The notes under the pieces were generated by a model. It searched no databases and was not told where the DNA came from. It saw nothing but the letters and a program-made list of their open reading frames with translations. A stretch of 64,000 bases of DNA from Tetraselmis striata (taxonomy: Eukaryota > Chlorophyta > Chlorodendrophyceae > Chlorodendrales > Chlorodendraceae), in the NCBI GenBank assembly GCA_006384855.1, contig VCJN01000243.1, forward strand, positions 78,501-142,500, given 5' to 3'. Positions 12,439-22,425 of this stretch are shown here, piece after piece. The stretch's first letter is position 1, and each line of letters opens with the position of its first letter. Both the position numbers and the translations under genes were made by a program.

Positions 12439-12492
12439 GGAAAACGGCAATATTATAGCGTAAACGGTACATGCCACTATGCTTCACTATTA
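12439..12492 (+). repeat. Left terminal inverted repeat
   Basis: 54 bp, starting GGAAAACGGCAATATTATAG. It matches the reverse complement of 14676-14729 almost throughout; most differences fall in the outer 12 bases. Confidence 0.9.
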
Positions 12493-12620
12493 TCTCACTG
12501 AAAATGGAACAATTTACTAGCTCGCGCGCCAAACAATGTACTACAGACATATATACATCGCAAAGTGTTGTATACTCGCCATCGCCGCCGCCATCCCTTA
12601 TCCCGCCCACTCGAGTGGGT

Positions 12621-12641
12621 GGGGGGGGGGGGGGGGGGGGG
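12621..12641. repeat. G homopolymer, 21 nt
   Basis: An uninterrupted G run inside the Mutator-like element, between the left inverted repeat and its tandem units. Confidence 0.9.
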
Positions 12642-12805
12642 ATGCGCAGTACTACTAGTCGCTACTAGTATACCTTTCCACCACCGCCGAGGCTGCCCAG
12701 AACCCAAACCGGGCCGTGGCAGACAGTTATTCATAGGAAAGGATCCCACGCGACACAGGAGGCATGCATGGTCTTAACTTTCACAAAATGGCGCGAACGC
12801 CCGGA

Positions 12806-13290
12806 GGTGGGCGGCCTTGCTGCGATATAAGGCTATGTTGGGTTTTTTTTTAGTTCCCGGCTTGCTGATTATGTCGCCATTGCACATTCGACCCATACCC
12901 CCCGACTGCAAAAGCTGGCACGAGCGACGCACCCGCTGCCCCCGCTGCAAAAGTTGGCACTAGCGACGTAGCCCGCCCCCGGTGCGGCCTAGTTGCAGCT
13001 GGCCTCGAAAGAGGCGCTGCCAGTCGCCAAGGTGGGCGGCCTTGCTGCGATTTAATGTTGTTGGGCACCTTAGTAGTTTTTCGGCTTGCTAATTATGTCG
13101 CCATCGCGTTCGACCTACCCACACCCCCCCCGACTGCACGAGCGATGCACATCCTCGCCTTGATGCCGACAATCCTCAGCCGGCCTCGAAATAGGGACGC
13201 CATTCGCCAAGGTGGGTGACCTTACTGCGATATAATGTTGTTGTGCGCCTTTGTATTTCTATGGCTTGCTAATCATCTTGTCGCCATGTG
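12806..13290 (+). repeat. Three tandem ~200-bp units
   Basis: Units begin GGTGGGCGGCCTTGCTGCGAT at 12806 and 13031 and GGTGGGTGACCTTACTGCGAT at 13211. Each continues with T-rich sequence, GGCTTGCTNATNAT and TTGTCGCCAT or ATGTCGCCAT. Spacing is 225 then 180 bp. Subterminal tandem repeats are common in DNA transposons and may bind transposase. Confidence 0.75.
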
Positions 13291-13732
13291 GCACAAAAGG
13301 CAGAGGCAGATACCACGGCGCCTCCGACGCGGCGCCGGCACAACAAGACTGCAGAGTTGCTATCGAAAAAGACCAAGGAGAAGGGGCGTTTTAGCTATAT
13401 GTCAGCGCCCTATGCTATATTTAAAATAGTAAGCCATTGCTGAAATCTAGGCGCTTTGCTAGTGCATTACGGGTGGCGACATGCTGCCGCCGTTCAAGCA
13501 TAACCTGGCATTCGTCGTGCGTGCTCGGAAGCAGCGTCGTCTGACGGCTGCGGCCGAGGCCGACTTTCAGCCTCGGCCGAAGCGTAAGGCTAGTCAAGCC
13601 AGCGAGGAGCCGCTACCGTGGAGCCTTTGTGCGCGACCGTCCAGCATGGCGGATGAAAGGCAAGCCTCAGCGGTACCGATTTTTGTGCCTTCCTCTCACT
13701 CGGAGGAAGCCAATGCCCAAAAACTTCCAAAT

Positions 13733-14115
13733 ATTCGGTGTCGCCGTCTTCGGCAGGAAGCTAGTGCCAGATCTCATGTGGTTATGGCTGCGCCTTATTA
13801 GGCGGGGTGGTCCACGGGGCCCATCCATGTCACGAATGGCTTGTTTCCGGCTGGCTGTGTCCAGATCACTGATTGCAAAGCGAGAAGGCTACAATGTGTA
13901 GGCAGGCGGGCGGGTGGGAAGGGGGGGGGGTTGCTGCACACCCTATTAGTATCCGCTGAGGTATGCAAGTACCGCCATTTAGTCGGGAGGCAAGATATTG
14001 CCGCCTTGACAGCTTCGTAGTCGGCATATTCAGTGTGGCCGTCTTCGGCCGACAGCCAGTGACCGATCTGGTGTGGTTCTACCTCAGTCCCAGCCGGGGT
14101 GGTCCGTGGGGCCCA
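13733..14115. repeat. Direct duplication of a ~90-bp segment
   Basis: 13733-13822 and 14026-14115 are similar (shared ATATTC.GTG..GCCGTCTTCGGC and GGGGTGGTCC..GGGGCCC), separated by about 200 bp. The duplication lies inside the transposon and within the only long frame there. Confidence 0.7.
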
Positions 14116-14433
14116 TGCAACTACCGAGTGGGAACGCTTCGCGCCGCCTTGCATACCGGGGCTGCCTGCGGCACCCACTTCAGACGCCACTACTTCGGCC
14201 AAAGACGCAGGGGGGCGCATGCCACCCCCCCTAAACGACTCTTCGAAGGCCGCAACATCACGCAAGGCTGCCCCACGCGAGGAGACGGGCCGCCCAAAGG
14301 CAGACCCGATACAACTTGTTGCCATCGCGAGGATAACTTCCCTACCGAACGTTTCCTCATGCGCTTTAAGGAGTGCCTCCGCCCGCTCAAGTGCAGCGTA
14401 AAGTTCGTCGATAGCCCGCAAGGGGGAACCCAT
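13798..14433 (-). CDS. Unidentified ORF inside the Mutator-like element
   Basis: A 211-codon frame. The N-terminal half is strongly helical (A-I-D-E-L-Y-A-A-L-E-R-A-E-A-L-L-K-A-H-E-E-T-F-G-R-E). The C-terminal half falls in the duplicated segment and looks less like protein. I recognise no domain, and it is not a visible transposase. It could be a captured gene fragment, which Mutator-like elements often carry, or an accessory protein. Confidence 0.3.
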   Translation of the reverse strand: MGSPLRAIDELYAALERAEALLKAHEETFGREVILAMATSCIGSAFGRPVSSRGAALRDVAAFEESFRGGGMRPPASLAEVVASEVGAAGSPGMQGGAKRSHSVVAWAPRTTPAGTEVEPHQIGHWLSAEDGHTEYADYEAVKAAISCLPTKWRYLHTSADTNRVCSNPPPFPPARLPTHCSLLALQSVIWTQPAGNKPFVTWMGPVDHPA

Positions 14434-14675
14434 ATTGACCCCACAGCCCCACTTCCTACTTGTTTCAGCGAGAACGGTTAGACAGGTGTGGGAGGCGGAG
14501 AACTGCCTCGACTTCGCGGCAACCTACCCCCCGCACTACAGGTGCCCCTGCCTCGAGCCGCCGCCTTTGCTTCGTTCCGCCGCCACTAGGTGATCATGAA
14601 CGTTGCGCCAGTACTCGCGAACCCTAAAAACCTGCACAGGGTTTAAAGCTATGATATTGTCCCCCAAAAATAGGC

Positions 14676-14729
14676 TAATAGTGAAGCATAGTGGCCTGTA
14701 CCATTTACGCTATAATCTTGCCCCAGTCC
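14676..14729 (-). repeat. Right terminal inverted repeat
   Basis: 54 bp. On the minus strand it begins GGACTGGGGCAAGATTATAG. The retrotransposon protease frame runs into it and stops there. Confidence 0.9.
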
Positions 14730-14740
14730 CGTAATTGTGG
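14730..14740. repeat. Target-site duplication, right
   Basis: CGTAATTGTGG, identical to 12428-12438. Confidence 0.9.
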
Positions 14741-15230
14741 AAGGTTGTCAAGTGGAGAGCATATTGGTTTATGCTTCCGCAATATGTCTCTGATCTGAGC
14801 TGTATAAGCTGCAGACTGGCCAGTGTCAATTGCATTTATCTCATCACCTATATCGAGCTCATCACTCTCTTTGGTGGCATTGTATTGTTTAACAATGGCA
14901 CCGAAATAAACTGTGTCAGGGTCATGCTTGGCAATTTCTCTGGTCATGGCATTAGCATGAACCATTATGACATTAGCCTGGCGGGGCTCTGTTTGGGATT
15001 GGACTTTTAGTCCTGTGGAAAATTTCATCAGACTAGATTCCCAATTAACATGTGGGTTGTGTTGTTTCAGGAATTGCATCCCTAAAACTAGATTGAAGTT
15101 ATTATGTAACGGTGTGACTGTGAAGTCAATGGGTATTGTGTAATTGTTGATATTCAATTCAAGGGTGACTTTTTGTGAAGCGAGAACCATCCTGCCATCA
15201 GCAAGAATAACTCTTACTTATTTTGAAGTG
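14741..15230 (-). pseudogene. pol: Gypsy aspartic protease C-terminal part and RT leader
   Basis: The frame from 15190 carries the second half of a retropepsin-like protease (N-L-V-L-G-M-Q-F-L-K-Q-H-N-P-H-V-N-W, the conserved G-M-x-F-L block). It then runs into the segment preceding RT (I-R-D-I-L-R-K-H-K-P-I-C and L-P-Q-L-R), where the Mutator-like insertion interrupts it. The active-site Asp half would lie upstream (about 15230-15400), where stops break the frame. Confidence 0.7.
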
Positions 15231-17310
15231 GTGTAGTTGTTATTTTATTTTCTTTGACATACTTGGTGCTGGCAAAGTTCAAAGTAGCACCGCTGTCAAC
15301 CAGTACTTAAGGTGTTATATTAAACTCAGCACATGTGGGGCGTAACTGCAACAAATCATGATCAGACTTGCTGGTAACAAAACATTATTTCTGTCATAAT
15401 ATGTGACTGATGGGACTTCTTGGCTTTTGGTTTATACTCCCTACCTTGCTGCTCAGTCAGCATGGTTTTGAGTTCTTCAGTGGTAACGACATCATTAATT
15501 GCATGGGTTGAACGTTCCTCAAGAGTTAGTCAGCCAGGTAGACATCAACATACCACTCAGTGGGTCCCACAGGTTCAGTATCAGTTGCTGAACTGGGTGT
15601 GTGAAACAGATATGTTCCAGGCGGGTAGATGTGAATTTTCTTTATATTTTGAAAGCAGTGGTTTCCATGATTGCGTGTCCTAATTGTGAGGACCATCTGG
15701 GCATAACAATAATAGCTCTTGTGTCAAAGGGCGACTCTTGTCTTTGCATCTCAAAATGTTGCAAGATGGGCAGGGCTGTGTCATCATACACTGGATTGAT
15801 GAACACAGTTTTACCTCTGATATCCTGTTGCAGAAATGGTTTTTCAGCACTGCAATACTCTGAACAGACAACGTCATATGCTGAGGCACAGGCATCAAAT
15901 AAAAGTGACTGGACCGTAGGCTTAATTCAGTCTCTTGAATTCTGCTTGGTCAAACAAAATAGAGTCAGTTGGACATGCATTTGGTTTTGCATATTTGTTA
16001 GTTTCAGTGTCATTACTTCGACTATTGTTTTTGGTACTCGAGAAATCTTTTGCATGATAGTCAGTTTGGCATGCAGTCTAGCATGCTCCTTTTTGTCTTT
16101 GACAGTTTTTCGACATGCTCTCTGCACCATGTCGTCCTCGATGTCGGCAACGAGGTGTGAATGAGCACAGGAGCACCCATGAGCTTCATGCTCAGGTTGC
16201 GAGTCGGAGGGGTTCAGTGCCGCGGGAGCGCAATGCTCAACCATATCGACATCTCTATCCTCGATCTCATGCAGGGGCTGATCATGCAGTTTGGCAGTGC
16301 ATGCATTTTTGCATGGACTCGGCGACATGTCAGTGTCAATTGTCTCAATTACATTGAGAGCCACAGGTTGGCATGTCGCCAAACACCGTCATTTCTTTTT
16401 ATGTAAAATATGTCGATCTTTTCGACTTGATTGGCTAGCTTGTTAGCTGCCGCTTTGGCATTGCATGCATTTTCGCATGGACTCGCATGCATTTTTGGCA
16501 TGGACTTTATCTGAGTCGATTTTCCGACTTGCTTGGCTAGCTTGTTTGCTGCCTTTTCGGCTTTGAATTGTTTTTGTCCTTTTCGGACGCATGGCGGCGT
16601 TCATAAATTGAGTGGCCTTTTTTTTGCCGCACTTGGTGCACTCAATAGTGAGTAAATATTATGGCGTGGTTAGCCATCTTCTGTACCTCGGCTCTCTCGT
16701 GCTTGGGAATCGCCTGCAAAATACGTTGCACTTGCAAGTACTCAGGCACAGCGAAAGGTTCATGCAGCAAAGCAAATGCAGCTTGTAGCTTGCGCTGCGA
16801 GTCAAGACAGCCAGTAGCCATCTTGGGGTCGCTCGGCTTGATGGAGATGTCACGCGCGTAGTCTCCGACGGTTGTGAAATGCCGTTTGGGAAAGCGGCCT
16901 TGAAGAAAGCTTGTTTCCAGTCTTGATAGTTGGCGAAGTGAGTCATGACCTCGCAGCCCATGACAATGTAAACCTGAAGCTCATGGCTGTTGAGCACCAG
17001 TTGGTGGGTGTGAGCCGCGATAGAATCGGTCTTGAACTGTCGACCGAGCCATGCTTCCATCTCAGGAACCCAAAGCTTGTTTCGGTCGGAAATCTCCTAC
17101 TTGTCGACATTCTCCTGAAAGGCCTTGACTGCCGGGAAGTCGTAAACGTCGGCGAGCTTGTGAGAGATGTTCTAGGTTGGCGCCATAACACAGGCTTCCA
17201 ACATCTTCTTCTCAACAATTTGACGCATAGATTGCCCGGCGAGTGGACCACCGGGAGGGTAACTGGCTTGACGGACGCTCCGTTGCAATGCCATGGCGAC
17301 ACGCGACTCG
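15231..17310 (-). pseudogene. gag: Gypsy gag region, decayed
   Basis: Minus-strand frames from about 17300 to 16660 together give a retrotransposon Gag core (H-T-H-Q-L-V-L-N-S-H-E-L-Q-V-Y-I, then A-N-Y-Q-D-W-K-Q-A-F-F-K-A-A-F and D-Y-A-R-D-I-S-I-K-P-S-D-P-K). Frameshifts cut it. A further frame at 15927-16382 is Cys/His-rich and acidic. Around 16380-16620 short repeated units rich in Ala, Asn and Lys (A-N-K-L-A-K-Q-V) appear. No clean CCHC knuckle is found. Confidence 0.6.
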
Positions 17311-17451
17311 GACAAAGATCAAAGGGTTCAGAATTGCTACCAAGGGTCGGCAGGACCAGCGAAACCGCGAATATATCGTCGTGCGTTCGAGAGCAGGTAG
17401 TCGCTGTGGGTCAGCAGGTGGGGATGGATCGGAACAGGAAGCCGAAACCGG

Positions 17452-17789
17452 TATAAGTACTCGTGGCAGTAATTAATGAAACAAGGCCCTACTCGTAGTG
17501 TCAAGCGAATTGAGTTGGTCGCTGAATGTAATCTGTTACAATATGCCGGTGGCATTACATATCTATCCTGAAGCGGTCCGGCTCGGTACCGCGGATAGGC
17601 AGCTAGTATCCTGATGATTAAGGAGTTGTAGCGCGTACTGTATGTTACAAGGAATATTAATGGCGTCTGGTTGTGGCCGTACGAGTAATAATACGCATGC
17701 TGAAATATCAGTACAACAGCATGATATCTTGGCCATAATCTCGGCGTCGCATGTTTATGGTGGTACTAGGGTAGTCGCTAGGCGTGACC
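17452..17789 (-). repeat. 5' LTR of the gypsy element
   Basis: 338 bp, partner of 9044-9380. Its terminal bases are mutated on the element strand (GGTCACGCC instead of TGTTACGCC; TTATA instead of TTACA). Confidence 0.9.
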
Positions 17790-18740
17790 CTAACCGCGGC
17801 AGCTCAGGCACCGGCCGAGGGGCGACCTGCGGGCATAGCACCATCACCAGCACCATCCAGCCCAGTAGAACTGACACTAATAGCGACCCCAACGGCCCAG
17901 GCTGAACCGCAGGTCACCGACACTACAGAGGCGAGGGCGCGGTCAAAACTGCCGTAGTCGCAGCCAACGACCGACGCCGAATAACAACATCAAAGCCCGC
18001 CCCTGGTGCAGCCCGCCCGGCCCGTACTGCTCCTACTGCCATAGCCCCGACGGCGAACGCAGTGACGGGAGCACATGCAGGCGACGAGGACGAACTCGAA
18101 CTGAACTTCAAGGAAAACGACAGCACCGTTGATGTGCATACCGCCCGTCGCGGACCAGCGGAGGTGCTAACTATGGCTGACGTTTCCCTCGACCCCCCCC
18201 AACGCTCTCCAGCGCAGCGCACATTCATCCACGAGGGAACACTTGGCGGCACCACATGAAAACTTGTCGAGCTTCAGCACCTGTTCACCGCGGAGACCGC
18301 CGAGCTGCTTGCCATGTCCTCCCCAGCCAGTCAGCCTACTGTACTCGCGGCTGAACTCGCCCGACTCACAGCGGAGTCACATCGCCTGCGAAACCCCCAA
18401 CGCCACTCGATGTAGCTCGAGCAACGCCCCCACCAGCCCCTCCCGGCATGCAAGGGCAATGGAGCAGCACCTGGCCAGCGCAAGAAGAAGTCGCCCAAGG
18501 GTCGTAGCCGCTCAAGCGGCACCACCCGCAACCGCAGCAGGAGCAAGCCGCGCCTCTCGGGCACTCGCGACTGCGACTGCGAGTGGATGGGAGATTGACG
18601 ACGAAACAGCCCACCAATCCGGCAGCTCACACCAGTAACGGCCGCTCGATCCGCCGCTGCGACAAGCCGACCAGCAGACCCAAGAACACAATCCGCTACT
18701 AGGTCTTGCAACCGGTGCTGCCACGGTGCTATATTTTCAC
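17790..18740 (+). pseudogene. Unidentified broken coding region, right part (gag-like)
   Basis: Plus-strand frames include an acidic patch (D-E-D-E-L-E-L-N-F-K-E-N-D, near 18080), a helical segment (L-V-E-L-Q-H-L-F-T-A-E-T-A-E-L-L-A, near 18255) and a very basic Arg/Ser/Lys tail (near 18460-18580). Several stops and a frame change break it. The acidic-helical-basic layout fits a retroelement Gag-like protein, but no motif proves it. It may continue the region at 8213-9043 across the gypsy insertion. Confidence 0.3.
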
Positions 18741-19055
18741 GCAATTAGGACAGTACCGCCCGAAACACGGGACATCCCATCGCTGATTACCGCAGCAGTT
18801 CTCCCCATGCATATATAACAATCCGTACTCTAGTGAAGGAGGGCATCGCAGCCCCCGCCAAACTCTACTAGCCGGCTCAACGGTGGATAATTACTGAGCC
18901 ACAATTAGCTATTCCGGTGAGCCCCCTGCCTTCCCCATCTTACCTGCTTAGTAGCTGTAGGCGGGACGCTTTGGCTGCCTACGCTTACCTGATGAGCTCT
19001 CAATGGGATAGGCTTGACTCAGGTGGGGACACTAGTGGAGGGCTACTATCCCGTT

Positions 19056-19225
19056 GGAAGGAGGAGGGGCTAGGACACAAAAGAGGACGGCCGGTAGCTT
19101 GAGCTGTAATTACACTTAGTGTTCCCTACCATGTTGGTTAGAGATATAGCACGCCCTAAGAACAGCTCAGTCTGAGCTAGTGGCCGCAGCAGACTAGGAG
19201 TTGCAATCTCAATCTCAATTCAAAT
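19056..19225 (+). repeat. Repeat R, copy 1 (left arm)
   Basis: Shares GGTAGCTTGAGCTGTAAT.AC, TTAGTGTTCCCTACCATG.. and GCCCTAAGAACA.CTC with 22263-22425 (direct) and with the reverse complement of 21336-21490. With the latter it brackets the DIRS-like coding remnant, as terminal inverted repeats of a DIRS element would. Confidence 0.7.
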
Positions 19226-19934
19226 ACGCACAACAGTGGACCGGTCGACCGCCGAAGCTGCGGGAAAAAGAATTACCGATCATGTTAGGAAGGCGGTGCC
19301 GCGGCGGGGAGCGAGGTGGACCGGCAGAGATGCAGGGGCGTTGCGCCGTTTTACCTCGGGGCCATGCCTATTTGACGGAGTTATACGCAACGAGAGATAC
19401 ACTCCTCGCCATCCTCATGTCGAGCCTGACGGACGAGTGGGACCCAGATGAGCTATGTCGCATCGGCGACCCGGCAATCGCGGAACTTGGTTGGTGGCTG
19501 GATTTGCTACGACGCACACGATTGTATGTGCGATGTCGTTTGATCGAGGCGTGCAATCAGAGGACGTGGTGCTCACGCGGCCTTTTCTTTGGGACGATGC
19601 TGGCCCGAGTACGCTATGGGGAAAATCGGCTTTACTTTTGCTGCCTAACGATGCGGAAGTGTCGCTACCGTTGCACGAAACCCGACCTGAACCTAAGGTA
19701 CCGGGGGTGCTGCCGACAAGCAGGGGCAATCAGGGGCGCGATGGGAAGAAGAAGAAGAAGCGGAGCGCCAAGGCGGGGGGCGGCAAGGGTCGCGGCAGCG
19801 GCGGTGGGGCTGCGCGGCGCGGCGCGGACGAGGCCAATATTTCACAATTTCAAGGGCAATATTTCGGACGCATTGGGTTTTGCAGGCGGCGCTTGGTGGC
19901 GTAATGAACGGATGCGTTATAGCTTTACGCAAGT

Positions 19935-20528
19935 TTGCTCGTACGAATCTCGGCGGCGGTCATGCGGGAATTGTATATGATGCCGGACGTATTACACCAA
20001 GTGTGGCCACGGTTACGCAACACATGCATTTTGTTCCGCCCAGACAATGAAGCGGCCGTTAGGGCGGATAACAATATAATTTTGACGTACCCCCACATCA
20101 CCAAGTTGTTATTCCTCGCGTATCACCAAATGTGCCTCACGTACAAGCTGCACTTAGTGGCACGTCACATACCGGGGATAAACAACGGTCCGGCGGACGG
20201 CGTTTCGCGGCTGAAGGGGTGGCTGGACAATAAAGATTGCCAGTTGTTGCTCGCCATCTACCAGCGCCTCCTCACGGAGGTCGGACCCTTTGACGTTGCC
20301 TGCATGCTCAGACCCCCTCGGCCGGAACGCTCACTGCGAGATTTTTGGGTTGGCAATCGATATTGCTCTCTTCGCTATCATCGGCGGAACCGGCGTGTTT
20401 ACTGCAACCCGCCGTTCGCGTTGATCAAGGCGATTCTCGATCATTTTCGGGGCCGAGTTTCACGCGGCCCCCACCGCGACGCCGGCCACGTTCGTACCGC
20501 CGACGTGGTTTTCTGCACCATCGTGTAA
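19935..20528 (+). pseudogene. DIRS-like RNase H and following DLFA/NPPF segment
   Basis: The RNase H end is clear: F-R-P-D-N-E-A-A-V-R-A-D-N-N, then A-Y-H-Q-M-C-L-T-Y-K-L-H-L-V-A-R-H-I-P-G and N-N-G-P-A-D-G-V-S-R, the R-H-I-P-G..N..A-D-x-x-S-R signature. It continues into the segment that in DIRS pols links RNase H to the recombinase, with Y-C-N-P-P-F-A-L-I near 20400. The frame ends at 20526-20528. The N-terminal catalytic Asp region is degraded. Confidence 0.8.
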
Positions 20529-20746
20529 ACTGCTGCTCGCTAGAGCCCGCGTCGTCGTTGATTTTTTCCGGCAAGGCAAGGCCATGTTTACGCGCCCGGA
20601 TTGGCGCCTCGCGTCGCGAGAGCAACCGGTGCCGCGCATCAGCGCATATTTTGCGGCCCAACCGAGTGGATCTTTGTTCTAATTCATTTCCCGTCTGTGT
20701 TGTTGGAGGGCAGCGACCCGAATAACGTCGACCTGCCTCGCTTGTA

Positions 20747-21335
20747 GTGCAACATATACGCGGACGGTCTATTTCGGCGCGGATTGTGGGATGGCGTTGT
20801 GCGCGAGATGCGTGGGGCGAAGAGACACCAGCGCACCTGAGTGGTTTATATGCACTACAACGTGCACTTTGCCATCTAGAAAAGCAGAATGGTCACGCTG
20901 CTGAATTTACCATACTTAGGCAATTGGTGCACAATCTGGAAGCACATGGCCTCAGGACCTCGTCGAAGGAAACCTACGATGCGGCGTCGCTTGCCATTTT
21001 CTAGCAGTGCCATAGGTGTGTCACCCCGCCCTCATGTAACGGTGGACGGACTGCTGGGCACATTTATTGTCCACTGCATTTATGACTCGAAGGCATCAAC
21101 CTACAATAATAGGAGCTAGAATAGCCGCTATCAATGATTGGCATTGGCGTCAGCATCGCTCGCGGTCACGCGTTGGATGGTTGTTGGCAAACCCGTGCCA
21201 GGAGGCGGCGGTCAGACAGGGAACTATTAAAGGCGATGATGGCCGCCAAACGGGATCTGCGCAAGCCTGGCACACGCCTTGGTCGAATACAGCAATATTT
21301 ACATGCACGGTTTCAACCTCAGCCGGTCATATGAA
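20747..21335 (+). pseudogene. Tyrosine recombinase N-terminal (SAM-like) fragment
   Basis: Read across two frames it gives L-R-T-S-S-K-E-T-Y-D-A-A-S, F-C, P-R-P-H-V-T-V-D-G-L-L-G-T-F-I and K-A-S-T-Y-N-T with a helical R-I-A-A-I-N-D-W-H. This is the core-binding domain layout of DIRS/PAT recombinases. The catalytic domain (R, H-x-x-R, Y) is absent because the element ends in repeat R at 21336. Confidence 0.6.
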
Positions 21336-21490
21336 ATGAAATTTAAATTGATTAGAACGTGCTAGTGTGTTGCTCTCCACCACCGAGACCGAGTTGTTCT
21401 TAGGGCATGCCATCTCTAACCATAGTAGGGAACACGTATAGTGTAATTACAGCTCAAGCTTTCGGCCACCCTCTTTCGTTTCCAAACCCC
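21336..21490 (-). repeat. Repeat R, inverted copy (right arm)
   Basis: The reverse complement contains GCTTGAGCTGTAATTACACTA, TGTTCCCTACTATGGTTAGAG and GCCCTAAGAACAACTCGGTCT, matching the direct copies at 19056 and 22263. Confidence 0.7.
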
Positions 21491-22262
21491 GCCTATTTCT
21501 ATCACGTGATCATTAGCTATGTTATTTTCGGATAACTACATCTATCGCAAGCGGTCGCCAATAACAGTGACTACCGCTAATCGGCAGTACGGGGGTTATG
21601 AATACTATACTCGCCCCGCGCCCGAAATGGTTATCATGTACATCGGTAGTAATGCACCGCCGGCACCGCGCAATGTTCGGTCGTCGTGCTGCGTCTTGGC
21701 TCCACCTGCCGCCATCGCTGAAAATATCCCGCAAGTCGCGGCGCTGATCGCCATAGCGCGCGGGCTGTGGCGGTCCGCCGGCCCCGGCCGCGGTCCGCCG
21801 ATGCTGCCTCCATCCCGTAGTGTGTATAGGTGGGCTGAGGGGGGAAAGGCGGGCGCCGACGTGGTCGCTCCGTGGTCGGCAGGTCGGTCTTGCTTGCCGG
21901 CGCGCCGCTTATTGCCTTCACATCACGCCTCATCGATGTAGCCGCCGTTTTAGGGTCAGACTGAGCTGGCCGCCAGCGGACTCCTCCCGCTGCATGGCTG
22001 CGACTCCCTCAGGGCACTCCGGCTCCTGTCTCCTGGCCCCTAAGTCGCTGCCATGCCCGGCCTCTCCGCCCCCGAACGCCCGCCCTGCCTGTAAGTGTCG
22101 GGCTCTTGTGTCCTCGCGCTCGCCGCGCCCGCCCGTTCTCACGGGGCGGCTGAGTGTTTCCCGGGTGTTATGAACGGGTCGGCCGCAGGGCTCCGCCGAA
22201 CACTCCGCTGTACTAGGCCGGGATTCGAGTGATTCACAGGTGGAGCACAAATGGATGGGGGA
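21491..22262. other. Spacer without supported gene
   Basis: GC-rich sequence between inverted and direct copies of repeat R. No convincing coding frame on either strand. Confidence 0.4.
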
Positions 22263-22425
22263 GGGAGGAGGGGCTTGGACACACAAGAGGAAGGCCGGTA
22301 GCTTGAGCTGTAATCACATTTAGTGTTCCCTACCATGGTTAGAGATAGCATGCCCTAAGAACAACTCGGTCTGGGCCAGTGGAAGCAGCAGATTAGCAGC
22401 TGTAATCAATTTCAATTTCAATTTG
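22263..22425 (+). repeat. Repeat R, copy 3 (direct)
   Basis: Direct copy of 19056-19225, ending in an AATTTCAATTTCAATTTGGG run. It suggests a second, deleted element of the same family or a DIRS internal complementary region. Confidence 0.7.

Larger units (their letters stand above)
12439..14729. mobile_element. Non-autonomous Mutator-like DNA transposon
   Basis: 2291 bp, inserted in the gypsy pol. It has 54-bp terminal inverted repeats (12439-12492 and 14676-14729) and an 11-bp target duplication. Both ends start GGA and share ATTATAGCGTAAA.GGTACA.GCCACTATGCTTCACTATTA-type sequence in inverted order. Long inverted repeats with a 9-11 bp duplication are typical of Mutator-like elements; other superfamilies usually duplicate 2-8 bp. 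No transposase motif is visible inside, so it would depend on a transposase encoded elsewhere. Its interior holds three ~200-bp tandem units, a 21-nt G run and a duplicated 90-bp segment. Confidence 0.8.
9044..17789 (-). mobile_element. Ty3/gypsy chromovirus LTR retrotransposon
   Basis: An 8.7 kb element lies in minus orientation with LTRs at 17452-17789 (5') and 9044-9380 (3'). Read on the minus strand the order is LTR, gag, protease, RT, RNase H, integrase, chromodomain, polypurine tract, LTR. That order plus the chromodomain makes it a chromovirus. The LTRs differ at roughly 19 positions by eye (about 94% identity), so the insertion is not recent. Every coding domain has frameshifts. A 2.3 kb DNA transposon (12439-14729) splits pol between protease and RT. 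No 5 bp target duplication is seen (flanks GCGCC and CTAAC), so one edge may have been rearranged. Confidence 0.9.
19226..21335 (+). mobile_element. DIRS-like retroelement remnant (RT end, RNase H, YR start)
   Basis: Coding pieces run in DIRS order: the RT-RNase H connection (W-D-P-D...A-I-A-E-L-G-W-W, near 19440-19500), RNase H (19935-20528), and the N-terminal part of a tyrosine recombinase (about 20880-21330). The RT core and the recombinase catalytic half are missing. Inverted copies of repeat R bound the segment. DIRS elements use a tyrosine recombinase instead of an integrase and leave no target duplication; none is seen here. Confidence 0.75.

Noticed and set aside
9044..17789. Five-base target duplication for the gypsy element
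   Set aside because: The bases outside the two LTRs do not match in any reasonable placement of the ends.
20380..20440. N-P-P-F motif as a DNA adenine methyltransferase
   Set aside because: The same position in DIRS-type pols carries a D-L-F-A-S...N-P-P-F-x-L-I segment between RNase H and recombinase; no S-adenosylmethionine-binding motif accompanies it.
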